From Mangrovimonas spongiae (GTDB lineage: Bacteria; Bacteroidota; Bacteroidia; Flavobacteriales; Flavobacteriaceae), in contig NZ_RWBG01000003.1 of the NCBI RefSeq assembly GCF_003944795.1, positions 124,001 to 188,000 of the forward strand: 64,000 nucleotides of DNA. Direction: 5' to 3'. This document shows positions 46,732 to 55,120 of the stretch, piece after piece; within the stretch, counting starts at the first letter, position 1, and each line of letters starts with the position of its first letter. Both the position numbers and the translations under genes were made by a program. Under the pieces are notes generated by a model. It searched no databases, was not told the DNA's origin, and worked only from the letters and a program-made list of their open reading frames with translations.

Positions 46732-47454
46732 ATGGAACCTAAGAAAAATTCGAAAGCAAACGTAGGACGTAACAGTTCACTTTACTTTGCCGTAGGTTTA
46801 GCATTAATGTTATTCTTAACAAACTATGCGATTAACTACAAAACCTACGATAAAGAAGCAATAGATATTGGTAAATTAGATATGGAAGAAGAATTGGAAG
46901 AAGAAATTCCAATTACTGAGCAAATCCAGACACCGCCACCACCGCCACCACCGCCAGCAGCTCCAGAAGTAATTGAAGTTGTTGAAGATGAGGAAGAAGT
47001 GGAAGAAACTGTTATCGAGTCTACCGAAACAAGTCAAGAAGAAGAAATCGTTGAGGTTGAAGAAATTGAAGTAGAAGAAGTAGAAGAAGATGTAGAAGTG
47101 CCTTTTGCTGTAATTGAAAACGTACCAGTTTTTCCAGGTTGTGAAAATGAGAAAGGAAACAACGCTAAGAAAAAATGTATGTCTGAAAGAATACAAAGAT
47201 TTGTTCAAAGAAAGTTTGATACAGATTTAGCAGGCGACTTAGGCCTTTCAGGAAGACAACGTATTATTGTAATGTTTAAAATTGATAAAACAGGTAATAT
47301 TGTTGGTGTAAGAGCAAGAGCACCACACCCTAAATTAAAACAAGAAGCAGAAAGTGTTGTAAAATCTTTACCTAAAATGAAACCAGGAATGCAACGTGGT
47401 AAGGCTGTAACAGTGCCTTACTCGTTACCAATCTTATTCCAAGTTCAAGACTAA
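46732..47454 (+). CDS. Energy transducer TonB (first paralogue)
   Basis: Inner-membrane protein that transmits proton-motive force to outer-membrane receptors. The 240-residue protein has a short cytoplasmic start, one membrane helix (about 17-34), a Pro run (eight prolines near residue 68) and a very acidic Glu/Val spacer (about 78-125) that spans the periplasm. The C-terminal TonB domain starts at VPVFPGCENEKGNN. The Bacteroidota signature of this domain, including DLGLSGRQRIIVMFKIDKTG and PKMKPGMQRGKAVTVPYSLP, is complete. It is the first of three neighbouring genes with this domain and ends at a strong terminator. Confidence 0.93.
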   Translation: MEPKKNSKANVGRNSSLYFAVGLALMLFLTNYAINYKTYDKEAIDIGKLDMEEELEEEIPITEQIQTPPPPPPPPAAPEVIEVVEDEEEVEETVIESTETSQEEEIVEVEEIEVEEVEEDVEVPFAVIENVPVFPGCENEKGNNAKKKCMSERIQRFVQRKFDTDLAGDLGLSGRQRIIVMFKIDKTGNIVGVRARAPHPKLKQEAESVVKSLPKMKPGMQRGKAVTVPYSLPILFQVQD

Positions 47455-47480
47455 GCAAACTCAGTTTTTTATAATATCAA

Positions 47481-47516
47481 AATCCCGATACTTGTTAAAA
47501 GTATCGGGATTTTTTT
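47481..47516 (+). terminator. Terminator after the first TonB gene
   Basis: AATCCCGATACTT (47481-47493) pairs with AAGTATCGGGATT (47499-47511), followed by a T run. A 13-base-pair perfect stem. Confidence 0.92.
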
Positions 47517-47570
47517 GTTTGGTACGTTTATTGTGAATTGTGAAAATATTAACATTTAAACATCACTATT

Positions 47571-48323
47571 ATGAAAAAATCAAAGAAAAATCAGAAGGTT
47601 TTAAAGAAAAATGAGTTGTCTATTCAAAAAAACTCAACCTTGTATTTTCAGGTTGGATTAATTATCTGCTTGCTAATTACCTATGGATTGTTAGAAATGA
47701 AATTTGAATCTAAAGACTATGCGCCACAAGTATTAACTAACTTAGAAGAAGACGATATTTATGTATTCGATAAACAAGTAAAAGTATATCAGGAAGAAGT
47801 TAAAGTGAAAAAGAAAAAACCAACAGTCTTTAAGGATCCCGTAATCTCTAATGATGATGATACAGCTGAAGAAACACCAGATATTGTAACAGAGCCAGTA
47901 ACTAACGATCCTATTGCCGACCCAGGAAATATTGTAGTAGAGAAAAAACCAGACGATTTACCGCCAGTAAGTATTATGGCTGTTGAGCAAGTGCCAGTTT
48001 TTCCTGGTTGTGAAGATGAAACCTCTAATAAGGCCCGCATTAAATGCATGTCAGAAAAAATCTCAAAGCATATTAAAAGAAAGTTCGATACCAATATAGC
48101 TTCAGATCTGGGATTAAGCGGTTTGCAACGCATTAATGTGATGTTTAAAGTAGACAAAAATGGTCAAGTAACCGATATTAAAGCAAGATCGCCATATAAA
48201 CAATTAGATAATGAGGCAAAACGTGTTATTGGTAAATTGCCTAATATGCAACCAGGAAAACAAGATAAAAAAGCAGTAGATGTTGTTTATGGCTTGCCAA
48301 TTATGTTTCAAGTTCAAAACTAA
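47571..48323 (+). CDS. Energy transducer TonB (second paralogue)
   Basis: A 250-residue TonB of the same type as its upstream neighbour: N-terminal basic segment, one membrane helix (about 25-42), a spacer rich in Asp, Pro and Val without a long proline run, and a C-terminal domain beginning VPVFPGCEDETSNK. The C-terminal domain closely resembles that of the first copy (DLGLSGLQRINVMFKVDKNG, LPNMQPGKQDKKAVDVVYGL), whereas the spacer differs, so the genes arose by tandem duplication and have diverged in the periplasmic reach. Flanked by terminators on both sides, so it is probably a separate transcription unit. Confidence 0.92.
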   Translation: MKKSKKNQKVLKKNELSIQKNSTLYFQVGLIICLLITYGLLEMKFESKDYAPQVLTNLEEDDIYVFDKQVKVYQEEVKVKKKKPTVFKDPVISNDDDTAEETPDIVTEPVTNDPIADPGNIVVEKKPDDLPPVSIMAVEQVPVFPGCEDETSNKARIKCMSEKISKHIKRKFDTNIASDLGLSGLQRINVMFKVDKNGQVTDIKARSPYKQLDNEAKRVIGKLPNMQPGKQDKKAVDVVYGLPIMFQVQN

Positions 48324-48344
48324 TTTATTGTTTGTATAGACGTT

Positions 48345-48374
48345 AAAACCACTGTAGCATGCAGTGGTTTTTTT
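48345..48374 (+). terminator. Terminator after the second TonB gene
   Basis: AAAACCACTG (48345-48354) pairs with CAGTGGTTTT (48362-48371) around TAGCATG, followed by more T's. Confidence 0.88.
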
Positions 48375-48431
48375 ATAGTCGTTATTAATAAAAATAGTAT
48401 CTTTCAAGTCGAATAAATTTTATCTTTTCAT

Positions 48432-50543
48432 ATGAAATTATATGGTCTTCTGTTATTGACGCTATGTAGCCTTTCTTCATTAGCACAATCCCAATTTTAT
48501 GAAAAACCTCCTGTCTTTCCAGAGTGCGAAAATGAATCTATTGAAAACATAAAGACGTGCTTCGATAATCAAATTTTCAGTCACATTTTTAAAACATTTC
48601 AAGTTCCAGATATTGTAAAAGATGATTATGAGGGTGATGTGGCTGTTTTGTTTGAAGTTGATAAAGAGGGTGATTTTCGCGTTATTTATGTAGATGCTAT
48701 TTACGACGAGTTAAAAGATGAAGTAAAAAATGTATTTTCAAAATTACCAAAAATACAACCTGCTACTTATAATGGAAATCCTATTTTTAAGCAATATTCG
48801 GTAGTAATTAAAATTCCATTACAAGACCAAACCATATCTGCGAAGAGTACTTCTGTAGATAGCGTAAATGGAAAAAGTAATGCGTTAACAGCTCTAGAAA
48901 AAGCTGCTAAAACAGAGTATGATAGTGTCGGTTTTAAACTAGTGCCTTACACGCAAAAAGAGCTAACAAGTGAGTTAAATATTCCGTTTACACATAGTTA
49001 TTACTCTAGATTTGATAAAAGCATAAACCTAGTTGGTACAAATGCTCACACAGCATCTAAGCCTTTATTATATAGTGATGTGGCTAATTATTACGATTTT
49101 AAATCGGAAAAAGAGGCACAGCTTAAAGATAAATCGTCTTTACTAGGGCGAAAGTTGTGGAACGAACATTTGGTTAGAGTGCAATCTAAACATTATTGGT
49201 TTACGGTAGACCCCATTTTCGATTTTGAAGTTGGTAAAGATACCGAAGCCGATTTTAGTTCTACCTATAACAACACAAGAGGTATATATATACAAGGAGG
49301 TTTAGGGAAAAAGTTTAACTTTTTTACGGCCGTTTACGAAAGTCAAGGTCGGTTTGCACAATACTACAATCAATATGCAATATCAATAAAAGCAGCAGAC
49401 GAAGCTGGAGTTGTTCCAGGAAGAGGTATTGCAAAAGCCTTTAAAGATCGTGGGTTTGATTACCCAGTAGCAGAAGCTTATGTGTCGTATTCACCGGCTA
49501 AATTTTTTAACGTGCAGTTAGGGCATGGTAAAAACTTTATAGGCGATGGTTATCGGTCGTTATTTACTAGTGATGTGGTAAGTCCATCAACATATTTTAA
49601 ACTAAATACGAATTTCTGGAAAATAAAATATACCAATACTTGGATGTGGCTGCGCGATGTAAGACCTGAAGTGAGAGATGATGATGGTGCCTATTTAAGT
49701 AAATATATGGCAACCCATTTTTTAAGTTGGAATGCGACCAAGCGACTTAACATAGGGTTTTTCGAATCGGTTATTTGGGCTAAAACCGAAAACCGTTCGT
49801 TCGATATTAATTACATTAATCCTATTATTTTTTACCGAGCTATCGAGTTTGAAACTGGGCAAGATGCTGGAAACGCTATTTTAGGGATGTCTGCCAAATA
49901 TAAAATTAGCGATAAGGTAAATGTTTATGGCCAATTTGTTTTAGATGAATTTTCGACAAGCGATGTTACTGGAGGGGAAAAGAGTTGGAAAAATAAATAC
50001 GGCTATCAATTAGGGGTTAAGTATTACGATGCTTTCAAACTAAAAAATCTATACTTGCAAGCTGAGTATAATAGAATACGTCCGTATACATATTCGCATA
50101 ACACGATAGCTTTAAATTATGGGCATGCCAATCAATCTATGGCGCATCTTTGGGGTGCAAATTTAAGCGAAGTAGTGTTAATAGGACACTACCATTATAA
50201 ACGTTGGTTTGCTAATGCTAAAGTTATTTTTGGAGAACGAGGTTTAGATTTTAATGATGGTAGCGATAATTATAGTTATGGCGGCGATATTTTTCAAAGT
50301 TACGACGATAGACCTTCAGATACAGGAATTGTAGTGGGACAAGGCAATAAAGCAACCTCTCTTTTTGCCAATTTACAAGCCGGGTATGTTGTAAATCCGT
50401 CATCCAACCTACAGTTATTTGCCGATGTAACGTTTAGAAATTTTAATCCTGATGCACAAACAAGTATAACTTTCGAGAGTAACACAGTTTGGTTTAATCT
50501 TGGTTTAAGAACAAGTCTTTTTAATTGGTATTTCGATTTGTAA
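48432..50543 (+). CDS. TonB-like domain fused to an outer-membrane barrel (RemB-like)
   Basis: A 703-residue protein with a signal peptide (about 1-18, SSLAQS). Residues about 22-135 resemble the TonB C-terminal domain of the two upstream genes (PPVFPECENESIENIKTC, VAVLFEVDKEGDF, LPKIQPATYNGNPIF). The rest (about 165-703) is an outer-membrane beta-barrel with a Wzi/capsule-assembly look: HYWFTVDPIFDFEVGKD, RGIYIQGGLGKKFNFF, YVSYSPAKFFNVQLGHGKNF, and a final strand TVWFNLGLRTSLFNWYFDL. The combination matches what I remember of the gliding-motility protein RemB of Flavobacterium, though I cannot confirm this. The TonB-like domain lies on the periplasmic side of an outer-membrane protein, the reverse of normal TonB. 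Confidence 0.7.
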   Translation: MKLYGLLLLTLCSLSSLAQSQFYEKPPVFPECENESIENIKTCFDNQIFSHIFKTFQVPDIVKDDYEGDVAVLFEVDKEGDFRVIYVDAIYDELKDEVKNVFSKLPKIQPATYNGNPIFKQYSVVIKIPLQDQTISAKSTSVDSVNGKSNALTALEKAAKTEYDSVGFKLVPYTQKELTSELNIPFTHSYYSRFDKSINLVGTNAHTASKPLLYSDVANYYDFKSEKEAQLKDKSSLLGRKLWNEHLVRVQSKHYWFTVDPIFDFEVGKDTEADFSSTYNNTRGIYIQGGLGKKFNFFTAVYESQGRFAQYYNQYAISIKAADEAGVVPGRGIAKAFKDRGFDYPVAEAYVSYSPAKFFNVQLGHGKNFIGDGYRSLFTSDVVSPSTYFKLNTNFWKIKYTNTWMWLRDVRPEVRDDDGAYLSKYMATHFLSWNATKRLNIGFFESVIWAKTENRSFDINYINPIIFYRAIEFETGQDAGNAILGMSAKYKISDKVNVYGQFVLDEFSTSDVTGGEKSWKNKYGYQLGVKYYDAFKLKNLYLQAEYNRIRPYTYSHNTIALNYGHANQSMAHLWGANLSEVVLIGHYHYKRWFANAKVIFGERGLDFNDGSDNYSYGGDIFQSYDDRPSDTGIVVGQGNKATSLFANLQAGYVVNPSSNLQLFADVTFRNFNPDAQTSITFESNTVWFNLGLRTSLFNWYFDL

Positions 50544-50567
50544 TATGAACTTTTCAAAGTATCTTTG
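50537..50567 (+). promoter_or_regulatory. Promoter of the ctaB oxidase locus
   Basis: TTTG (50537-50540), a 19-base spacer and TATCTTTG (50560-50567) match the consensus exactly. The -33 box lies within the last codons of the barrel gene. Confidence 0.72.
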
Positions 50568-50600
50568 CGCTCGCAATAAAAAGGCAAAGTAAAAGTAACT

Positions 50601-51506
50601 TTGGAAGCTATAGAAACTTCGGTAAAACAACATAGTATCGTTTCAGACTTTAAAGAAATAACCAAAATGGGGTTGTCTTTAAGTGTCGTGTTTTCTTCAA
50701 TTGCAGGATACTTGCTTGGAGCCGAAACCGTATCGGTAAAAACACTTATTTTCTTAGCCCTTGGCGGATATTTTATGGTAGGAGCCTCTAATGCCTTTAA
50801 TCAAATTATTGAGAAGGATTTAGATGCTTTAATGGAACGTACCAAAAACAGACCTATTCCAGCAGGGAGAATGTCGGTAAATACAGCCTTTTTAATAGCT
50901 GCTATTTTCACTATTTTAGGGATAGGTGTTTTGTATACCATAAATCCACAAACGGCTATGTTTGGCGCGATTTCAATTTTTTTATACACGAGTGTTTACA
51001 CACCTTTAAAAACTAAAACACCGCTGTCTGTTTTTGTGGGAGCTATTCCAGGAGCCATACCTTTTATGTTGGGTTGGGTAGCTGCTACTAACGATTTTGG
51101 TATAGAACCAGGAACTTTGTTTGCTATTCAATTTTTCTGGCAATTTCCGCATTTCTGGGCTATAGGATGGTTTTTATACGACGATTACAAAAAAGGTGGC
51201 TTTTATATGTTGCCAACAGGAAAACGAGATCGCGGGACAGCTGTACAAACCATTATGTATACTATCTGGACAGTTATTATGTCTTTAATTCCTGTGTTTG
51301 GGTTTACAGGTAAGCTCTATTTGTCACCAATAGCAGCAGTAGTTGTAGGGGGGTTAGGCTTTGTTATGATTTACTATGCCTTTAAGCTATTTAAGAATAT
51401 GACGTCTCATGCAGCAAAACAACTAATGTTAGCTAGTGTTTTGTATATCACCCTATTGCAAGTTGTTTATGTTGCAGATAAATTTTTAAGACATTTATGG
51501 ATTTAA
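50601..51506 (+). CDS. ctaB: Protoheme IX farnesyltransferase
   Basis: Integral membrane prenyltransferase that converts heme B to heme O, the precursor of heme A for the oxidase. The 301-residue protein has eight or nine membrane helices and the two prenyltransferase motifs: NAFNQIIEKDLDALMERTKNRP (Asp-rich motif with the KNRP end) and YDDYKKGGFYMLP. The start is TTG at 50601, about 30 bases after the predicted transcription start; the next in-frame ATG would cut into the conserved N-terminal region. It overlaps the following subunit III gene by 10 bases. Confidence 0.95.
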   Translation: MEAIETSVKQHSIVSDFKEITKMGLSLSVVFSSIAGYLLGAETVSVKTLIFLALGGYFMVGASNAFNQIIEKDLDALMERTKNRPIPAGRMSVNTAFLIAAIFTILGIGVLYTINPQTAMFGAISIFLYTSVYTPLKTKTPLSVFVGAIPGAIPFMLGWVAATNDFGIEPGTLFAIQFFWQFPHFWAIGWFLYDDYKKGGFYMLPTGKRDRGTAVQTIMYTIWTVIMSLIPVFGFTGKLYLSPIAAVVVGGLGFVMIYYAFKLFKNMTSHAAKQLMLASVLYITLLQVVYVADKFLRHLWI

Positions 51507-52078
51507 CACAAGGAACCGACCAAGAAAAAAATAATAGAGCCAAAAAAATGATGTTGTGGTTTGGAATTATTTCCTTAACCATGTCGTTTGCAGGATTAAC
51601 CAGTGCCGTTATTGTTAGTAGTTCTAGGCCAGATTGGTTAAACGATTTTAGTTTACCACAAGCTTTTATAACAAGCACCATATTAATAATACTAAGTAGC
51701 GTTACTTTTTTATTGGCTAAACGGGCTGTTAAGAATAATAAAAATGCGCAAGCAACAGTGTTATTATGGATAACCCTTCTGTTAGGCATTGTTTTTATTT
51801 GGAGCCAATTAATAGGCTTTAAACAAATTATAGATTTGGGTTACACTTTTACTGGTCCAACTAGTAATGTAACTATGAGTTTTGTATATATTATTGCATT
51901 TGTACACATCTTACACGTTGTTGTGGGGCTAATATCAATTTTAGTAGTAATTTATAATCATTATAAACAAAAGTATTCGCCTAGTAATTTATTAGGGGTA
52001 GAATTATCCGCAACTTACTGGCATTTTGTTGATTTCCTTTGGTTATTTCTGTTTTTGTTCTTGAATTATATAAGTTGA
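51497..52078 (+). CDS. Cytochrome c oxidase subunit III (short paralogue)
   Basis: Subunit III-type membrane protein of the heme-copper oxidase, 193 residues with five membrane helices. The family pattern is visible in MMLWFGIISLTMSFAGLTSA, IVFIWSQLIGFKQIIDLG, FVHILHVVVGLISI and the C-terminal LSATYWHFVDFLWLFLF. Subunit III stabilises the catalytic core and its proton uptake. A second, longer subunit III follows 139 bases downstream. It overlaps the end of ctaB. Confidence 0.92.
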   Translation: MDLTQGTDQEKNNRAKKMMLWFGIISLTMSFAGLTSAVIVSSSRPDWLNDFSLPQAFITSTILIILSSVTFLLAKRAVKNNKNAQATVLLWITLLLGIVFIWSQLIGFKQIIDLGYTFTGPTSNVTMSFVYIIAFVHILHVVVGLISILVVIYNHYKQKYSPSNLLGVELSATYWHFVDFLWLFLFLFLNYIS

Positions 52079-52159
52079 TTTTAATAACTTAATATAGTTA
52101 ACATCTAGAACTTTTAAGGCGTATAAAGGATTTCAATTCAAAAATTAGAAAAATCATAT

Positions 52160-52190
52160 TTCTTTAGATGAAGAAATTGATTATTTTTGT
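52160..52190 (+). promoter_or_regulatory. Possible promoter of the long subunit III gene
   Basis: TTTC (52160-52163), a 19-base spacer and TATTTTTG (52183-52190) match the consensus with one mismatch. The ATG follows at 52218, so the second half of the oxidase locus may have its own start of transcription. Confidence 0.5.
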
Positions 52191-52217
52191 GCAACTTTTA
52201 ATAACTAAACCAATTAT

Positions 52218-53201
52218 ATGGACACGACAGTTGTAAATACTGGAACAGAAGGTAAAACTTGGGGTGGTGGAAATCAACCATTAAAAGCGAGTTATGGTAA
52301 AATGATGATGTGGTTCTTCATCCTATCAGATGCGTTAACTTTTTCTGGTTTTTTAGCAGCCTACGGATTTTCAAGATTTAAGTTTATAGACTCATGGCCA
52401 ATTGCAGACGAAGTGTTTACACACGTACCGTTTTTGCATGGGCAAGAATTGCCAATGATTTATGTGGCATTCATGACTTTTATTTTAATTATGTCTTCGG
52501 TAACTATGGTATTAGCCGTAGATGCTGGACATAAAATGAATAAAGCCAAAGTGACCATATATATGTTCCTTACCATAATTGGTGGTTTAATATTCGTTGG
52601 ATCTCAAGCATGGGAATGGGCAACATTTATTAAAGGCGATTATGGTGCTATCCAAACTAATGGAGGTAACATTTTACAATTTGTAGATAACGAAGGTCAC
52701 CGAGTAGCTTTAAGAGACTTTGCTATTGTTGATGAGCATAAAACACGTGTAGAAGATCAACGTAAAAGCGGTATCTGGTTTACAGATAACGAATCGTTAC
52801 CAACCTTTACACTAGAAGAGGTGGTGAGTGGCTTTGAAGCTAATGATAATATCTTAATTCGCACACAGCAATTAACAGAAGACGGAAAGAAAACAGTACT
52901 TTCCAGAGAAGAATCTATTAAGCAATTAAAAGCTAATGGAAAAGCTGTTGTAGAAGGTGCTAATCTTCATGTAAATGAATATGGATCGCCTCTATTCGCA
53001 GACTTCTTTTTCTTTATTACAGGATTCCACGGATTTCACGTATTCTCTGGGGTTGTAATTAATATCATTATTTTCTTTAATGTTATTTTAGGAACTTACG
53101 AAAGAAGAAAAAACTACGAAATGGTCGAGAAAGTAGGGCTTTATTGGCACTTTGTAGATTTAGTATGGGTATTTGTATTTACTTTCTTCTATTTAGTTTA
53201 A
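52218..53201 (+). CDS. Cytochrome c oxidase subunit III (long form with insertion)
   Basis: Subunit III of 327 residues, about 130 longer than its neighbour. The family helices are present at the start (MMMWFFILSDALTFSGFLAA, IGGLIFVGSQAWEWATFI) and at the end (FFFITGFHGFHVFSGVV, VGLYWHFVDLVWVFVF). Between them lies a soluble insertion of about 115 residues (about 140-258) that looks like a folded hydrophilic domain (EDQRKSGIWFTDNESLP, TFTLEEVVSGFEANDN, LSREESIKQLKANGKAVV). It lacks cysteines and obvious metal motifs. The role of the insertion is unknown. It is followed by subunit IV 29 bases later. Confidence 0.9.
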   Translation: MDTTVVNTGTEGKTWGGGNQPLKASYGKMMMWFFILSDALTFSGFLAAYGFSRFKFIDSWPIADEVFTHVPFLHGQELPMIYVAFMTFILIMSSVTMVLAVDAGHKMNKAKVTIYMFLTIIGGLIFVGSQAWEWATFIKGDYGAIQTNGGNILQFVDNEGHRVALRDFAIVDEHKTRVEDQRKSGIWFTDNESLPTFTLEEVVSGFEANDNILIRTQQLTEDGKKTVLSREESIKQLKANGKAVVEGANLHVNEYGSPLFADFFFFITGFHGFHVFSGVVINIIIFFNVILGTYERRKNYEMVEKVGLYWHFVDLVWVFVFTFFYLV

Positions 53202-53230
53202 TTTATCAGATTTAAAATAAAGCATACATC

Positions 53231-53611
53231 ATGGCAGACGCACATAAATTAGAAATACTAAGAGGCTTAATAAAATTTAAAAGCAATACCCAGAAAATTT
53301 GGGGTGTATTAATCTTGCTTTCTATTGTAACAGCAATCGAAGTTGTTTTAGGGATATATAAACCAGAAGCTTTAGAAGGAAAAGTTATTGGAATGAAAAT
53401 CTTAAACTGGATTTTTATTATTTTAACTATCGTAAAAGCATATTACATTACTTGGGATTTTATGCATATGAGAGATGAAACTAAAGGCCTAAGAAGAGCC
53501 GTAGTTTGGACAGGAGTATTCTTAATATGTTACCTTATTTTTATCTTGCTTCAAGAAGGAGGATACATACAAGGAGTTTACGAAAATGGATTTGTAAAAA
53601 GAGACTTTTAA
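53231..53611 (+). CDS. Cytochrome c oxidase subunit IV
   Basis: Small membrane subunit of the oxidase (126 residues) with three membrane helices (about 21-40, 55-75 and 90-110). The bacterial subunit IV (COX4-like) pattern shows in KIWGVLILLSIVTAIEVVLG and YYITWDFMHMRDETKGLRRA. It completes the oxidase with the two subunit III genes and the distant coxBA, and is followed by a strong terminator. Confidence 0.9.
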   Translation: MADAHKLEILRGLIKFKSNTQKIWGVLILLSIVTAIEVVLGIYKPEALEGKVIGMKILNWIFIILTIVKAYYITWDFMHMRDETKGLRRAVVWTGVFLICYLIFILLQEGGYIQGVYENGFVKRDF

Positions 53612-53630
53612 TTAAGTTAAATAGATATTA

Positions 53631-53658
53631 AAAGGCGGTTTTTAAACCGCCTTTTTTT
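53631..53658 (+). terminator. Terminator after subunit IV
   Basis: AAAGGCGGTTT (53631-53641) pairs with AAACCGCCTTT (53644-53654), followed by T's. The T run leads directly into a promoter-like TATTTTTG. Confidence 0.9.
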
Positions 53659-53665
53659 ATTTTTG
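53658..53665 (+). promoter_or_regulatory. -7 element abutting the start of the SCO-like gene
   Basis: TATTTTTG matches TAnnTTTG and ends 5 bases before the ATG at 53671, so the transcript would begin at the start codon or beside it. No -33 box is visible at the usual distance. Confidence 0.45.
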
Positions 53666-53670
53666 CACCT

Positions 53671-54369
53671 ATGAAACTAAAGTCCTCTCAAAAGTATATA
53701 GTTCTAGGTGTACTGTTTTTTTTGCCAGTTATGTTTTTGCTTTTTTTATATCCTGCTAAGCATAATTATGATGCTTTAGATGTTGTGAAAGCTAATGTTT
53801 CAGAAATAAACGATTTTACATCTAAAGAACCAGTTTTTATTAAAGACCATTTAACCGTTTTAGCTTTTTTAGGAAATAAGCCCAAAGAAAAACTTATTGA
53901 AGCGTCTAACCTAAAAGAATTGGTTTACGATAAATTTAAAGGGTTTAAAACATTTCAAATTGTATTTGTATTACCCAAAGGAAGTGAACAACAAGGCGAA
54001 ACCCTTAAAAAAGAAATAGCAACCTATAAACCTTTAGAATATTTACATTTGGTTTATGGAAGCGAGCAACAAATAAATACATTGTACAGTAGCTTAAGGT
54101 CATCTAAAAGGTTAGATGATAATTTATCTTCACAACAAGTTTTTTTAATAGATAAAGAACAAAATCAAAGAGGAAGGTTGGATGATAGAACAGATGGTGA
54201 AATAGAGAAAAAAGCAGCGGTTTATCCGTTATTATCATACAACTGTATAGAAGTTGCCGAACTTAAAAATAAAATGAGTGAAGACTTACGTATTTTGTTT
54301 ACAGAATATAGACAAAAACGCAAAGGAAATTTCGATTCAACAACGCGAAGAGCAAACGATATAAAATAA
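53671..54369 (+). CDS. Membrane-anchored protein with SCO/thioredoxin-like fold, no CxxxC
   Basis: A 232-residue protein with one N-terminal membrane helix (about 9-28) and a periplasmic domain. The layout follows the neighbouring SCO protein: a strand where SCO has its copper site (LTVLAFLGNKPKEKLIEAS), a second strand (FQIVFVLPKGSEQQGETLK) and the late strand-turn FLIDKEQNQRGRLDDR. The Cys-x3-Cys of SCO is absent; the only Cys (YNCIEV) lies elsewhere. I read it as a degenerate SCO relative with an assembly or scaffold role, but this is inference from pattern similarity. It starts right after a terminator and leads into the SCO gene 4 bases downstream. Confidence 0.6.
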   Translation: MKLKSSQKYIVLGVLFFLPVMFLLFLYPAKHNYDALDVVKANVSEINDFTSKEPVFIKDHLTVLAFLGNKPKEKLIEASNLKELVYDKFKGFKTFQIVFVLPKGSEQQGETLKKEIATYKPLEYLHLVYGSEQQINTLYSSLRSSKRLDDNLSSQQVFLIDKEQNQRGRLDDRTDGEIEKKAAVYPLLSYNCIEVAELKNKMSEDLRILFTEYRQKRKGNFDSTTRRANDIK

Positions 54370-54373
54370 AAAT

Positions 54374-55120
54374 ATGAGCAAGAAACAAAATTATTCTTAC
54401 ATAGGAATTGCTTTTATAATACTGGTTTTTGGTATCATTTTTATACCTAAAATTGTTGATAGAATTAAAAATAACGACATTACTAGAAGTGATAGAATGA
54501 CCCAGGAACAAGACAATAACTTTTCCAATCAAAGTTCTTTATCATTTTTAGAAATTAATGGTAAACGAAAAAAAGTACCAGCTTTTAGTTTTGTTAATCA
54601 TAAAGGCGATACCATTACGCAAAACGACTATTTAGGTAAAGTGTATGTTGTGGAGTTTTTCTTCACCACATGTCCAACAATATGTCCTAAAATGAATAGA
54701 AATTTAGTACATATACAAAATGCGTTTACATCATATAACGATTTTGGTATAGCATCGTTTTCAATAAACCCAACTCACGACACACCAGAAGTGTTAAGCA
54801 ATTACGCTAAACAATACGGTATTACAAACCCAAATTGGCATTTAATGACGGGCAATAAAGAAGCTGTTTATGAATTGGCTAATAAAGGATTTAATATTTT
54901 TGCGGGAGAAAACCCAGAAGTAGCAGGAGGATTTGAGCATTCGGGTAATTTTGCTTTAATAGATAAAAATGGTTATATCCGTTCTAGAATGGATAACTTT
55001 GGTAATCCTAAAATATTTTATTCAGGAGTAACTAGTATTGAAGATCAAGTTGATGACGATGGGCAAAAGGAAGAAATAACCATGCTAAAAGAGGATATAA
55101 AAAAATTATTAAATGAGTAA
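54374..55120 (+). CDS. SCO1/SenC family copper chaperone
   Basis: Thioredoxin-fold protein that delivers copper to, or reduces, the CuA site of oxidase subunit II. The 248-residue protein has an N-terminal membrane anchor (about 8-25) and the copper site FFTTCPTICPKMN (Cys-x3-Cys). The third ligand His is expected in GGFEHSGNFALIDK. FSINPTHDTPEV is a further family motif. It lies 4 bases after the cysteine-less SCO-like gene and overlaps the DUF420 gene by 8 bases, in a run of oxidase assembly genes. Confidence 0.93.
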   Translation: MSKKQNYSYIGIAFIILVFGIIFIPKIVDRIKNNDITRSDRMTQEQDNNFSNQSSLSFLEINGKRKKVPAFSFVNHKGDTITQNDYLGKVYVVEFFFTTCPTICPKMNRNLVHIQNAFTSYNDFGIASFSINPTHDTPEVLSNYAKQYGITNPNWHLMTGNKEAVYELANKGFNIFAGENPEVAGGFEHSGNFALIDKNGYIRSRMDNFGNPKIFYSGVTSIEDQVDDDGQKEEITMLKEDIKKLLNE

